Below the pieces are notes generated by a model. It did not search any database, had not been told where the DNA came from, and saw nothing but the letters and a program-made list of their open reading frames with translations. Positions 1 to 8,469 of a stretch of 64,000 nucleotides of DNA are shown piece by piece. Both the position numbers and the translations under genes were made by a program. The first letter of the stretch is position 1. Each line of letters begins with the position of its first letter. The stretch comes from Burkholderiaceae bacterium 26 (lineage in GTDB: Bacteria > Pseudomonadota > Gammaproteobacteria > Burkholderiales > Burkholderiaceae), in NCBI GenBank assembly GCA_000955795.1, contig JYOB01000001.1, positions 146,301 through 210,300 on the forward strand, in the 5' to 3' direction.

Positions 1-43
1 TCAGCCCCGGCAGGGGATGAAATAAGGGACGTACCAACAGCGC

Positions 44-970
44 CTAAACAGCCTGAACTTGACCCAACGCCGCCCGCACAACCTCAGCCCGCGGAATCGG
101 CGCCACAGCGCTATACCCCGTCGTCGAAATCGCAGCCGCCACATTGGCATACCGCGCCGCCTCTACCGGCGAGTCTCCCGCCACGATCCGCGCCACGAAC
201 GACCCACCAAAGCAATCGCCCGCGCCCGTCGCGTCAATCGCATTGACGGTGTGACGCGGCACCAGCGTACGGGACTCCGGTGTCGCCACATAGCAGCCTT
301 CCGCGCCCATCTTGAGCGCCACCAGCTTCACGCCCCATCCGAGCAGCGTATCGACAATGCCATCACGGTCATGGCAGTCGAGCAGCACCGTCACATCGTC
401 CCAGCTCGGCAGGCACAGATCGCACGTGCGCATCGCTTCCTGCATCACGGCTCGGGCACGCGCGAGCGGCCACAGGCGCAAGCGCAGATTGGTGTCGAAC
501 GAGACGAGCACACCCGACGCCCGCGCATGCGCCATCGCCGCCAAACCCGCGTCGCATGCGGTATCGCTGATCGCCAGGCTGATGCCTGACAGGTGAAAGG
601 CCTTGGCAGACGAAATCGCCTGCAACGGCAGTTGCATCGTCTGGAAGCGGCTGGCTGCCGAGCCCGCGCGCAGGTAGTCGAAGTGGTGGCCACGCGCATC
701 GTGCGAAACGAAGTACAGGCCTGTGGGCGCCTGCGCATCGGTGTGCACGTAGGTGTGGTCGACGCCTTCGTCCTGCCACAGCGCACGCAGCGCCTGACCG
801 AATCGATCGGCGCCCACCGCGCTGATATAGCCGGTGCGTGCGCCCTGCCGTGCCGCGGCAATGCAGAAGTTCGACGTATCACCGCCGAAGCCGAAATTCC
901 ACGACGTGCTGCCGGGATCCGCCTGGTTGAACTCGATCAGCGCTTCGCCATAGGCGAGGATGTCTGCCAT
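44..970 (-). CDS. kdgK: 2-dehydro-3-deoxygluconokinase-like PfkB sugar kinase
   Basis: 308-residue cytoplasmic PfkB/ribokinase-family kinase. It most likely phosphorylates 2-keto-3-deoxygluconate (KDG) to KDPG with ATP. The N-terminal substrate-binding glycine region (GFGGDTSNF, residues 27-35) and the C-terminal PfkB signature DATGAGD (246-252, catalytic base D252) are intact, and the length is normal for KdgK. The N-terminus MADILAYGEALIEF resembles KdgK rather than fructokinase. It is the second gene of a two-gene leftward operon, 12 bp behind the PLP deaminase. KDPG aldolase (eda) lies in the facing arm, which supports KDG as substrate. Other 2-keto-3-deoxy sugar acids remain possible. 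Confidence 0.85.
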   Translation of the reverse strand: MADILAYGEALIEFNQADPGSTSWNFGFGGDTSNFCIAAARQGARTGYISAVGADRFGQALRALWQDEGVDHTYVHTDAQAPTGLYFVSHDARGHHFDYLRAGSAASRFQTMQLPLQAISSAKAFHLSGISLAISDTACDAGLAAMAHARASGVLVSFDTNLRLRLWPLARARAVMQEAMRTCDLCLPSWDDVTVLLDCHDRDGIVDTLLGWGVKLVALKMGAEGCYVATPESRTLVPRHTVNAIDATGAGDCFGGSFVARIVAGDSPVEAARYANVAAAISTTGYSAVAPIPRAEVVRAALGQVQAV

Positions 971-982
971 GGGCGCTCTCGC

Positions 983-2260
983 TCAGAAGTAGGTCTGCAC
1001 AACGTCGACCACGTTGTACGCATCGTCAACCACCGAAATCTGGCGCCACTTGTCGAACGTCAGGCACGGGTGCGAGATATCAAAGGCGATCATGTCGCCC
1101 ACCTTGATGTCGTCGCCGGGGGCGATTTTCAGGTAGGCATGCTGATCCATCATGCCGGTGACTTCCCAGTGCGCAGGCGTGGCTGACGGTGTCTTGTCGC
1201 CCGGGCGGAAATGCAGCACCGGCAGCGGCAGGCCGGCGTCGAATGCGGCATCACGCTTGCCCATTGCGATGATGGCGCGCTCAGCCTCAGGCACCGATTG
1301 CACATAGGCCCAAAGCTGGAGCGCCGGCAGCAGGCTCGAACGCATCTTGTGCGCGATCGGGTTGTTGGCGTCGATACGGGCCTGCGCCGCGCGGTAGATG
1401 CCCACGTCGTGCGTCAGGTAGCAGCCCGGGCGCAGCACGACATCCAGCGGCTGGCCGATGTTGGCCTTGGCGAACTCTTCCGCCACCACGTCGTACCAGG
1501 CCGACCCGGCGCCGGTCAGCACGGCCGGCGTGCGCTGCAGGCGACCCGCCTTCGCCAGATCCTCCATCACCTTCACGGCGCGCTGCAGAAACGCGCGGAT
1601 ATCCGCCTCTTCCTTGATCACGCCCTCATAGACTTCAACGCCCGCCAGCTTGACCGCGTCATTGGCACGCGTGAGCGCGTCGAGCACCGATTGCAATTGC
1701 GCGTCGTCGCGCACGCCGGTGCGGCCGCCCTGCACGCCCAGCTCGATCAGCACCTGGATCGGACGGCCGACCTTGCCGAAGAAGGCGGCAAGCTGATCGA
1801 CTTGGTCCGCCGCATCCACCAGACAGAAGAACTCGAACGTCGGATCAGCCAGCAGCTCAGCCAGGATGGCCATGTTGCGCTTGCCGACCAACTGGTTGGC
1901 CATCAGCACGCGACGCACGCCGTGGGCATAGGCAACACGCGTCTGGTGCGCCGTTGCCAGCGTAATGCCCCATGCACCGCCGGCCAGTTGGCGTTGGAAC
2001 AGGCGCGGGGCCATCGTCGTCTTGCCATGCGGCGCGAGCTTGGCACCGTATTCGCTCACGAAGCGCTGCATCCAGGCCAGGTTGTGCTCCACACGCGATT
2101 GCGAGAGCACCGCCGCGGGCAGGTTCAGGTCTTCGTTCAACACATTCCAGCGCTGGGCAGCAATCTGTTCCGGCGCGCATGCGGTTTCCAACGCACCCAA
2201 GCCCTTGTCGAGCGGGTTGACGACGGCGTTGGCGTCTCCTTGGTACTTTGTATCACTCAT
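983..2260 (-). CDS. PLP-dependent amino acid deaminase, DSD1 / D-threonine aldolase fold
   Basis: 425-residue fold-type III PLP enzyme with an alanine-racemase-like N-terminal barrel. The Schiff-base lysine is K80 in PHGKT. A C-terminal D-serine-dehydratase-like domain carries the metal-binding His-Pro-Cys (SHPCLTFDKW). The family makes D-serine dehydratases, D-threonine aldolases and bacterial 'amino acid deaminases'. Pseudomonas D-glucosaminate dehydratase is, from memory, also PLP- and Mn-dependent. I chose ATG 2260 (MSDTKYQG), not the longer frame from 2305. Next to kdgK, eda, a gluconate-type permease and a D-aminoacylase, the inferred substrate is D-glucosaminate or a related D-amino acid, giving a keto acid plus ammonia. 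Family assignment is firm; substrate is inference. Confidence 0.8.
   Translation of the reverse strand: MSDTKYQGDANAVVNPLDKGLGALETACAPEQIAAQRWNVLNEDLNLPAAVLSQSRVEHNLAWMQRFVSEYGAKLAPHGKTTMAPRLFQRQLAGGAWGITLATAHQTRVAYAHGVRRVLMANQLVGKRNMAILAELLADPTFEFFCLVDAADQVDQLAAFFGKVGRPIQVLIELGVQGGRTGVRDDAQLQSVLDALTRANDAVKLAGVEVYEGVIKEEADIRAFLQRAVKVMEDLAKAGRLQRTPAVLTGAGSAWYDVVAEEFAKANIGQPLDVVLRPGCYLTHDVGIYRAAQARIDANNPIAHKMRSSLLPALQLWAYVQSVPEAERAIIAMGKRDAAFDAGLPLPVLHFRPGDKTPSATPAHWEVTGMMDQHAYLKIAPGDDIKVGDMIAFDISHPCLTFDKWRQISVVDDAYNVVDVVQTYF
2240..2252 (-). promoter_or_regulatory. Copy 1 of a 13-bp inverted repeat, candidate RpiR operator
   Basis: The minus-strand word TACAAAGTACCAA lies just inside the deaminase start codon. 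The identical word occurs on the plus strand at 2343-2355. An exact 13-bp match in opposite orientation around a divergent promoter next to an RpiR-family gene suggests a paired regulator site. Function is inference. Confidence 0.45.
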
Positions 2261-2298
2261 GGAAATCGACTCGCGTTCCTTTGGGGGTAAACATCGGG

Positions 2299-2328
2299 TT
2301 GACACAATGATAGCGGCGAAATTATTCT
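2299..2328 (+). promoter_or_regulatory. Candidate sigma-70 promoter for the rpiR-eda operon
   Basis: A consensus -35 TTGACA (2299-2304) is followed after 18 bp by TATTCT (2323-2328, 4 of 6). Transcription would start near 2335, so the 13-bp repeat at 2343-2355 would sit just downstream of the start, a roadblock or repressor position. Confidence 0.45.
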
Positions 2329-2342
2329 CCCGGCCAGCCTGT

Positions 2343-2355
2343 TACAAAGTACCAA
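2343..2355 (+). promoter_or_regulatory. Copy 2 of the 13-bp inverted repeat, candidate RpiR operator
   Basis: TACAAAGTACCAA on the plus strand matches the minus-strand copy at 2240-2252 base for base, about 103 bp away. The pair brackets the divergent promoter region between the deaminase and rpiR genes. Confidence 0.45.
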
Positions 2356-2398
2356 AGCACTCTTTAAGCCGCTATCCGGACGACTACCGGGGGCCAGA

Positions 2399-3292
2399 AT
2401 GCGCGACCCTAAGCCCGACCCCATGCGTGAACCGATGGACATCGTGACCCGACTCTCCCAGCGTGCCGCTGAACTGCGCCCCGCCGAGCAGAAGGTCGCG
2501 CAGACGGTCTTGAGCGACATTGCCGAGGCCGCCGCCGGCAGCATCCAGACGCTGGCCGAGCGCGCTGGCGTGAGCGAGGCCAGCGTCACCCGTTTTGCCA
2601 AGGCGATGGGTTGTCGCGACGTGCGAGAACTCAAGCTCAAGCTAGCGCAGGCAGCCGCAGTCGGCCAGCGCTTTCTGGATGGCGGCGCAGACCGCCCACC
2701 TTCGAGCGCCGACGGCATCCTGGCCGACATCAGCAATGTGCTGGAAGCCAACCGCGCGCTGGTGCAGCCCGAGGCGTTCCGCGCCGCAGCAGTGGCGCTG
2801 GTGGCGGCGCGCATGATTGCCGTATTCGGCATGGGTGGCGGCTCGACCACCATGGCCGACGAAATGCGCTACCGCCTTGCCCGCTTGGGACGGCCGGTCA
2901 CCACCTATCATGATTCGATGCTGCAGCGGATGGTCGCAGCCACGCTCAGCCCAGACGATGTGGTGGTCGTGTTTTCCGTCACTGGACACGTGCCCGAGGT
3001 GATCGACAGCGTGACCATCGCGCGCGAGTACGGCGCGAAGATCGTCGCCATCACGGCCATCGGCTCGCCGCTGGCGGCGCTGGCCGATGTCTTGCTGCCG
3101 ATCCAGGCCATGGAAACCGATTTCATCTTCAAGCCGTCGTCATCGCGCTACGCCATGATGATGATGATCGACCTGCTGGCCACCGAGGTCGCACTGCAGC
3201 AGGCCGATCGCAGCAAGGAGCTCTTACGGCGCATCAAGTACGTGCTCGATGCGCATCGCGGCGGCGGCAATCGCCAGCCGCTCGGAGATTGA
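2399..3292 (+). CDS. MurR/RpiR-family transcriptional regulator
   Basis: 297-residue regulator with an N-terminal RpiR helix-turn-helix (about residues 15-90, including ERAGVSEASVTRFAKAMG) and a C-terminal SIS sugar-phosphate binding domain (about 125-260, GMGGGSTTMADEM). RpiR proteins sense phosphosugars, here plausibly KDPG or KDG-phosphate. It is the first gene of the rightward operon and faces the deaminase-kdgK operon, so it probably controls both through the shared intergenic region. Start 2399 has a purine run (GGGGG) before it; 2423 and 2435 are in-frame alternatives. The D-aminoacylase starts 13 bp downstream. Confidence 0.88.
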   Translation: MRDPKPDPMREPMDIVTRLSQRAAELRPAEQKVAQTVLSDIAEAAAGSIQTLAERAGVSEASVTRFAKAMGCRDVRELKLKLAQAAAVGQRFLDGGADRPPSSADGILADISNVLEANRALVQPEAFRAAAVALVAARMIAVFGMGGGSTTMADEMRYRLARLGRPVTTYHDSMLQRMVAATLSPDDVVVVFSVTGHVPEVIDSVTIAREYGAKIVAITAIGSPLAALADVLLPIQAMETDFIFKPSSSRYAMMMMIDLLATEVALQQADRSKELLRRIKYVLDAHRGGGNRQPLGD

Positions 3293-3305
3293 GCAGGAGC
3301 AGCAC

Positions 3306-4790
3306 ATGCAGCAGTACGACACAGTCATCCGTCAGGTCCGCATTGTCGACGGCAGCGGCCACGAACCCGAAGCCACGCTGTTCGACGTGGCCATCACCGA
3401 CGGCCGCATCGCCGCTATCGCCACATCGGACTCCACCGCTTGGCTGGGGGATGAGGAAATCGCCGGCGAGGGCCGCGTCCTCGCCCCGGGCTTCATCGAC
3501 GTGCACACGCACGACGACACCAACGTGATCCGCACGCCCGACATGCTGTGCAAGGTGTCGCAGGGCATTACAACGGTGATCGTCGGGAACTGCGGCATTA
3601 GCGCGTCGCCCGCCACGCTCAAGGGTGAACCGCCCGACCCGATGAACCTGCTCGGGCCAGCCAGCGCGTTTGCATACCCGACCTTCGCCGCCTATGTCGA
3701 TGCGGTGGAGCTCGCCAAGCCGGCCGTCAATGTGGCGGCGCTGGTCGGCCACACGGCGCTGCGCAACAACCACCTGGACCGCCTCGACCGCCCTGCCACC
3801 GCCGATGAAGTCGAAGGCATGCGCGCACAGTTGCGCGAGGCGCTCGATCACGGCGCGCTGGGCCTGTCGACCGGACTGGCTTACGCCAATGCCTTTGCGT
3901 CGACCACCGAGGAAGTGATGGGCCTGGCCGAGCCGCTGGCCGAGGCCGGCGCCATCTACACGACGCATCTGCGTACCGAATTTGCCGCCATTCTGGATGC
4001 GATGGCCGAGGCTTATCGCATCGGCAAGCATGCGCGCGTGCCCATCGTGATCTCGCACCTGAAGTGCGCAGGTGCGGCCAACTGGGGCCGCGCGGGCGAA
4101 GTGCTGGAATCCATCGAAGGTGCGCAGCGCTATCAGCCGGTGGGGTGCGACTGCTATCCGTACACCGCAAGCTCGTCCACGCTGGACCTCAAGCAGGTGA
4201 CGGACGAGTTCGACATCTTCATTACCTGGTCGGAGCCGGAGCCGGGCATGGCCGGGCAGACGCTCAAGGAGATCGCCGCCGCGTGGGGCACCGACCTGAC
4301 GGACGCCGCGCGCCGCCTGCAGCCGGCCGGCGCCGTGTACCACAACATGTCGGCGCAGGATCTGGACCGCATCATCACCCACCCTGCCACGGTAATCGGC
4401 TCCGACGGCCTGCCCAACGACCCGAAACCGCATCCGCGCCTGTGGGGCGCCTTCCCGCGCGTGCTCGGGTATTACAGCCGCGAGCGCAAGTTGCTCTCGC
4501 TTTCGGCCGCCATCCGCAAGATGACGGGCCAGTCCGCCGAGCGCTTCGGCCTGACCGAACGCGGCCTGGTGCGCGAAGGCTACTGGGCCGATCTCGTGCT
4601 GTTCGACCCCGAAACGGTGCGCGATGTCGCCACCTTTACCGACCCGCAGCAGCCGGCGGCGGGCATTGCGGCGGTCTGGGTCAACGGCCACCTCTCGTAT
4701 CAGGATGGCGCCGTGCAACCGCATCGTGCCGGGCGCTTCCTCAAGCGCGGGCCGCGTGCGCAGGCAGTTGCAGCCGCGGAAGTCCACTGA
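3306..4790 (+). CDS. N-acyl-D-amino-acid deacylase (D-aminoacylase)
   Basis: 494-residue Zn amidohydrolase, the usual length for D-aminoacylases. It hydrolyses N-acyl-D-amino acids to the free D-amino acid plus carboxylate. Visible metal and catalytic positions are HTH (H67/H69), C96 in VGNCGIS (the bridging cysteine typical of the family), the His of HLRTE, the His of ISHLKCAG, and the catalytic Asp of IGSDGLPND. I chose ATG 3306 after an AGGAG-type site; a longer frame from 3249 would overlap rpiR. Context suggests it removes an acyl group, for example acetyl, before the PLP deaminase acts. Family is firm, substrate inferred. Confidence 0.88.
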   Translation: MQQYDTVIRQVRIVDGSGHEPEATLFDVAITDGRIAAIATSDSTAWLGDEEIAGEGRVLAPGFIDVHTHDDTNVIRTPDMLCKVSQGITTVIVGNCGISASPATLKGEPPDPMNLLGPASAFAYPTFAAYVDAVELAKPAVNVAALVGHTALRNNHLDRLDRPATADEVEGMRAQLREALDHGALGLSTGLAYANAFASTTEEVMGLAEPLAEAGAIYTTHLRTEFAAILDAMAEAYRIGKHARVPIVISHLKCAGAANWGRAGEVLESIEGAQRYQPVGCDCYPYTASSSTLDLKQVTDEFDIFITWSEPEPGMAGQTLKEIAAAWGTDLTDAARRLQPAGAVYHNMSAQDLDRIITHPATVIGSDGLPNDPKPHPRLWGAFPRVLGYYSRERKLLSLSAAIRKMTGQSAERFGLTERGLVREGYWADLVLFDPETVRDVATFTDPQQPAAGIAAVWVNGHLSYQDGAVQPHRAGRFLKRGPRAQAVAAAEVH

Positions 4791-4832
4791 AATCCGAGTT
4801 TGTTTGAGAGTTTTGAAAGAAGGAACGTAGCG

Positions 4833-5219
4833 ATGACGATTACCCGAATTGGCGTTGAAGGCGGCACCGGCACCGGTGGCCAGCACCTGCCCTTTGCCCG
4901 CGCGGCCGGCGCAGACGGCTGGCTGTTTGTCTCGGGCCAGACGCCCATGGTGAACGGCGAGGTGGTCGGCAACGGCATCGTCGAGCAATCGCACCAGACC
5001 ATCAAGAACGTGCTCGCCATCCTGGCTGAAGCGGGCTACGGCCCCGAACACGTCGTGCGCTGCGGCGTGTGGCTGGATGACCCGCGCGACTTCCAGTCGT
5101 TCAACAAGGTGTTCAAGGAGTACTTCGGCGCCAACCCGCCCGCGCGCGCCTGCGTGGTGTCGAGCATGGTGATCGACTGCAAGGTTGAAGTCGATTGCGT
5201 GGCCTACAAGAAGCCGTAA
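4833..5219 (+). CDS. RidA family protein (reactive enamine/imine deaminase)
   Basis: 128-residue YjgF/YER057c/UK114 family protein. RidA proteins hydrolyse reactive enamine/imine intermediates released by PLP dehydratases. The sequence shows the family signatures FVSGQTP and the substrate-binding arginine in NPPARACVVSS. ATG 4833 follows AAGGAACG. The gene lies 42 bp after the D-aminoacylase and in the same regulon as a PLP deaminase whose reaction would release such an enamine, which is a sensible partnership. Confidence 0.88.
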   Translation: MTITRIGVEGGTGTGGQHLPFARAAGADGWLFVSGQTPMVNGEVVGNGIVEQSHQTIKNVLAILAEAGYGPEHVVRCGVWLDDPRDFQSFNKVFKEYFGANPPARACVVSSMVIDCKVEVDCVAYKKP

Positions 5220-5311
5220 CGCGCAATACAAATGCAATTCAAAACGGGCGCCCCGCACGACGGAGCGCTCACGACAACAAGAGCCGTGAATATCCCTGAG
5301 GAGGAAACCCG

Positions 5312-6664
5312 ATGGTCCCGATGCAAGGCAACTCGCTATTGCTGACCGCCGCGCTGGCGGTGGTCGCGCTGATCTACCTGATTGCTGTCCAGAAACTGAA
5401 CCCGTTCGTCACGCTGATCGTCGTCTCGCTCGCGCTGGGCGTGGTGGTCGGCATGCCGATGGGCAATATCGTCAAGGCATTCGAAACCGGTGTGGGCGGC
5501 ACGCTCGGCCATATTGCGCTGGTGGTGGGCTTGGGGACGATGCTCGGCAAGATGATGGCGGAATCCGGGGGTGCCGAGCGCATCGCCAAAACACTCATCA
5601 GTGCCTTTGGCGAGAAGAACGCGCACTGGGCCATGATGGTCGTGGCGTTCATCATCGGTTTGCCGGTGTTCTTTGAAGTCGGTTTCGTGCTGCTGATCCC
5701 GATTGCCTTCAACGTGGCCAAGCGCACGGGCACGCCGATCCTGATGGTCGGCCTGCCGATGGTGGCCGGCCTGTCGGTGGTGCACGGTCTGATCCCTCCG
5801 CACCCGGCCGCGCTGCTGGCGGTGACGGCTTACCAAGCCGACATCGGCAAGACCATCATGTATGCGCTGATCGTCGGCCTGCCGACGGCCATCCTGGCCG
5901 GTCCGCTGTGGGCGATGCTGGTCTCGCGCTACGTCAAGCCGGACGAGAACAACCCGCTGGCCGCGCAATTTGTTGAAGCCGACCAGAAGCGCGAACTGCC
6001 GGGCTTTGGCGTGACGCTGTTCACGATCCTGCTGCCGGTGGTGCTGATGCTGATCGGCAGCTGGGCCGACCTGATCGCCGCGCCCAAGACACTGGCGAAC
6101 GACATTCTCAAGCTGGCCGGCAACTCGGTGATGGCCCTGCTGATTGCCGCCATCGTGAGCTTCTACACGTTCGGCAAGGCGCGCGGCTTCAACCGCGAGA
6201 CCATCCTCAAGTTCACCAACGAGTGCCTGGCACCGATCGCTACGATCACGCTGGTGGTGGGCGCAGGCGGCGGCTTCGGCCAGATCCTGCGTGATTCTGG
6301 CGTGTCGAAGGCCATCGTGGCTGTCGCCACCGATGCCCATCTGTCGCCGCTGCTGCTGGGCTGGGTGGTGGCTGTGCTGATCCGTATCGCCACGGGTTCG
6401 GCCACGGTGGCCATGACGACCGCCTGCGGCATCGTCGCCCCGATCGCCGCAGCGTCGGGCGCCGCCGTCAAGCCGGAGCTGATGGTGCTGGCCACCGGCG
6501 CCGGGTCGCTGATCCTGTCGCACGTGAACGATGGCGGCTTCTGGCTGGTGAAGGAGTACTTCAACCTGACCGTGCCGCAGACCTTCAAGACGTGGACGGT
6601 ACTGGAAACCATCATCTCGATCGTCGCGCTGCTGCTCACGCTTGCGCTGGCGACCGTCGTTTAA
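5312..6664 (+). CDS. GntP-family gluconate:H+ symporter
   Basis: 450-residue polytopic inner-membrane permease of the GntP (gluconate/idonate/glycerate) family, with about 12-14 hydrophobic segments along its whole length. Landmarks are the N-terminal LNPFVTLIVVSLALGVVVGM, the PPHPAALL loop and the C-terminal SHVNDGGFWLVKEYF. ATG 5312 has a strong GAGGAGGAAA ribosome site. It sits between ridA and eda in the operon. It most likely imports the pathway's sugar acid; in this context an amino-sugar acid such as (N-acetyl)glucosaminate is as plausible as gluconate. Confidence 0.88.
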   Translation: MVPMQGNSLLLTAALAVVALIYLIAVQKLNPFVTLIVVSLALGVVVGMPMGNIVKAFETGVGGTLGHIALVVGLGTMLGKMMAESGGAERIAKTLISAFGEKNAHWAMMVVAFIIGLPVFFEVGFVLLIPIAFNVAKRTGTPILMVGLPMVAGLSVVHGLIPPHPAALLAVTAYQADIGKTIMYALIVGLPTAILAGPLWAMLVSRYVKPDENNPLAAQFVEADQKRELPGFGVTLFTILLPVVLMLIGSWADLIAAPKTLANDILKLAGNSVMALLIAAIVSFYTFGKARGFNRETILKFTNECLAPIATITLVVGAGGGFGQILRDSGVSKAIVAVATDAHLSPLLLGWVVAVLIRIATGSATVAMTTACGIVAPIAAASGAAVKPELMVLATGAGSLILSHVNDGGFWLVKEYFNLTVPQTFKTWTVLETIISIVALLLTLALATVV

Positions 6665-6698
6665 GCTTGTTCTATTGAAGTTGATCTAGGAGAACGTT

Positions 6699-7325
6699 GT
6701 GGGTATCGATTCCGTCGTCAAGGCCGGCCCGGTCATCCCCGTGCTGCAGTTCCAATCTGTCGATGAAGGCGTCAAGGTGTGCCGCGCGCTGTACGAGGGC
6801 GGTATCCGCACGTTCGAGATCACGATGCGCACGCCGGTGGCGCTGGATGTGATCCGTGCGGTGGTGAATGACCTGGGCAGCGATGCCATCGTCGGTGCCG
6901 GCACGCTCACGCGGCCAGAGCATTTCCAGCAGGCCAAGGATGCCGGTGCGGTGTTCGCGGTGTCGCCGGGCATTACGCCCATGCTGGCCGTGGCGCAGGC
7001 CAAGACAGAACTCGACTGGCTCCCGGGCATCGCCACGCCGTCCGAGCTGATCCTGGCGCTGGAGTTCGGCCTGAACACGCTCAAGTTCTTCCCGGCGGAA
7101 GCGGCGGGCGGCATCCCGATGCTCAAGTCGATCTATGGCCCCTTCGGCGATGTGCGTTTCTGCCCAACCGGCGGCATCACGCCGCAAAGCGCGCCCGACT
7201 ACCTCGCGCTCCCCAACGTGGTGTGCGTAGGCGGCTCGTGGATGGTGCCCAAGGACAAGGTCGCTGCCGGCGACTGGGCAGGCATCACGGCGCTCGCCAA
7301 GGAAGCGGCCGCGCTCAAGCGGTAA
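6699..7325 (+). CDS. eda: KDPG aldolase (2-dehydro-3-deoxy-phosphogluconate aldolase)
   Basis: 208-residue class I aldolase that splits 2-keto-3-deoxy-6-phosphogluconate into pyruvate and glyceraldehyde-3-phosphate. The catalytic glutamate E40 (FEITMRTP) and Schiff-base lysine K129 (TLKFFPAE) are present, with the phosphate-binding TGGI loop downstream. The start codon is GTG 6699 behind TAGGAGAACGTT. It is the last gene of the operon, 34 bp after the permease, and pairs functionally with kdgK in the opposite arm. It converges on ribB with 36 bp between stops and no convincing terminator. Confidence 0.92.
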   Translation: MGIDSVVKAGPVIPVLQFQSVDEGVKVCRALYEGGIRTFEITMRTPVALDVIRAVVNDLGSDAIVGAGTLTRPEHFQQAKDAGAVFAVSPGITPMLAVAQAKTELDWLPGIATPSELILALEFGLNTLKFFPAEAAGGIPMLKSIYGPFGDVRFCPTGGITPQSAPDYLALPNVVCVGGSWMVPKDKVAAGDWAGITALAKEAAALKR

Positions 7326-7361
7326 ATCGGCGTCACCTCTTTCGCGCGGCCGGCTGTGGCT

Positions 7362-8087
7362 TTAGACGAAGCTGACCGCGCGCTCCATCTGCTCCCGATA
7401 CTGAACGATGTCTTCAATGGTCAGCACCGGCAGGTTGTGCTGATCAGCGAAACGCACCGCTTCGTCCCTCCGTGCCATGGTGCCGTCGGGCAGCATCAGT
7501 TCGCATAGCACGGCAGCCGGCGGCAGGCCCGCCAGACGTGCCAGGTCGACCGAGCCCTCGGTATGACCGCGCCGCGCCAGTACCCCACCCTCCTTTGCCA
7601 CCAGCGGAAACACGTGCCCGGGGCTGACGACCGATTGCGTATCGGCATCTGCCGCGATGGCTGCGCGGATGGTCGTGATGCGGTCCGCCGCAGATACGCC
7701 GGTGCTCACGCCCGTGCGTGCCTCGATCGACACCGTGAACGCCGTGCCGTACTGGCTGCGGTTGTCTTCCACCATCGGGCGCAAGCCGAGCGATGCGCTC
7801 TTCTCGGCCGTCAGGCACAGGCAGACGATGCCGCTGCACTCGCGAATGAGCATGGCCATGCTGGCCTGCGTGAGCTTGTCGGCAGCGACGATGAGGTCGG
7901 CCTCGTTCTCGCGGTCGGCATCGTCAAGCACGACAACGGGCACGCCCAGCCGCACCGCATCGAGCGCAGCGGCCATGCGCGCGGGCATGTCGGCCGGATC
8001 AAAGCGGGCGTCGATGGCGTCAAGCATCACATTGCTGGCAGGCAATGCGGGCGGGTGAACTACAGGGGATTGCTGAATGGACAACAT
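7362..8087 (-). CDS. ribB: 3,4-dihydroxy-2-butanone 4-phosphate synthase
   Basis: 241-residue riboflavin biosynthesis enzyme converting ribulose-5-phosphate to 3,4-dihydroxy-2-butanone 4-phosphate plus formate. The acidic active-site stretch [17 protein letters not shown] and the [11 protein letters not shown] substrate loop are intact. It is a stand-alone RibB, without the GTP cyclohydrolase II (RibA) fusion. I placed the start at ATG 8087 (MLSIQQSP) behind GCGAGGAGCG; the frame stays open upstream into the leader but that part is not family sequence. A complete FMN riboswitch lies about 130 nt upstream, so the gene is repressed by FMN. Confidence 0.93.
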   Translation of the reverse strand: MLSIQQSPVVHPPALPASNVMLDAIDARFDPADMPARMAAALDAVRLGVPVVVLDDADRENEADLIVAADKLTQASMAMLIRECSGIVCLCLTAEKSASLGLRPMVEDNRSQYGTAFTVSIEARTGVSTGVSAADRITTIRAAIAADADTQSVVSPGHVFPLVAKEGGVLARRGHTEGSVDLARLAGLPPAAVLCELMLPDGTMARRDEAVRFADQHNLPVLTIEDIVQYREQMERAVSFV

Positions 8088-8218
8088 GGAAACGCTCCTC
8101 GCAAGATTGGCGACAAGACGTTCCAGGGCAAGCAGACAAACACGCGCGCGCCATGCAGCGGCGCAGCCGGGCACAAAGCCAAGCGCGCCCCTGTCGCACG
8201 GGCGTGTTGTTCCGCACA

Positions 8219-8366
8219 TCTTCTTCCATCCGGACTCTGACCGTCGGCCCCGGCCTCTCACCGGATCTGCTGACCCTTGCATGCAGGCGCATGCAAGGCG
8301 CTCGCGGGCTCACGGACGCAAGGTCCGCATACCGCCGGTGGGGAATTCCACCCCGCCCTGAAGACG
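8219..8366 (-). promoter_or_regulatory. FMN riboswitch (RFN element) upstream of ribB
   Basis: The minus strand contains the conserved RFN blocks in order: AGGGCGGGGTGGAATTCCCC, ACCGGCGGTATGCGG, GAGCCCGCGAGCG, GTCAGCAGATCCGGTGAGAG, GCCGACGGTCAGAGTCCGGA and TGGAAGAAGA. These are the hallmark sequences of the FMN aptamer. It lies about 130 nt upstream of the ribB start. I see no clear U-tract terminator between aptamer and gene, so control is more likely at translation initiation, but that part is inference. Confidence 0.95.
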
Positions 8367-8469
8367 TACTGAACCGGCAGGATTGCCGGCAGGCGTCATG
8401 CTACCGCAACAAGTTGCAACGATTCGACCCTACTGACGGGTCGGGCAAAGTGCTATCCCGCTATCTCGT

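Noticed and set aside
3234..5258. 674-codon minus-strand open frame over the D-aminoacylase and ridA genes
   Set aside because: Shadow of the real genes, whose metal-binding motifs are intact on the plus strand.
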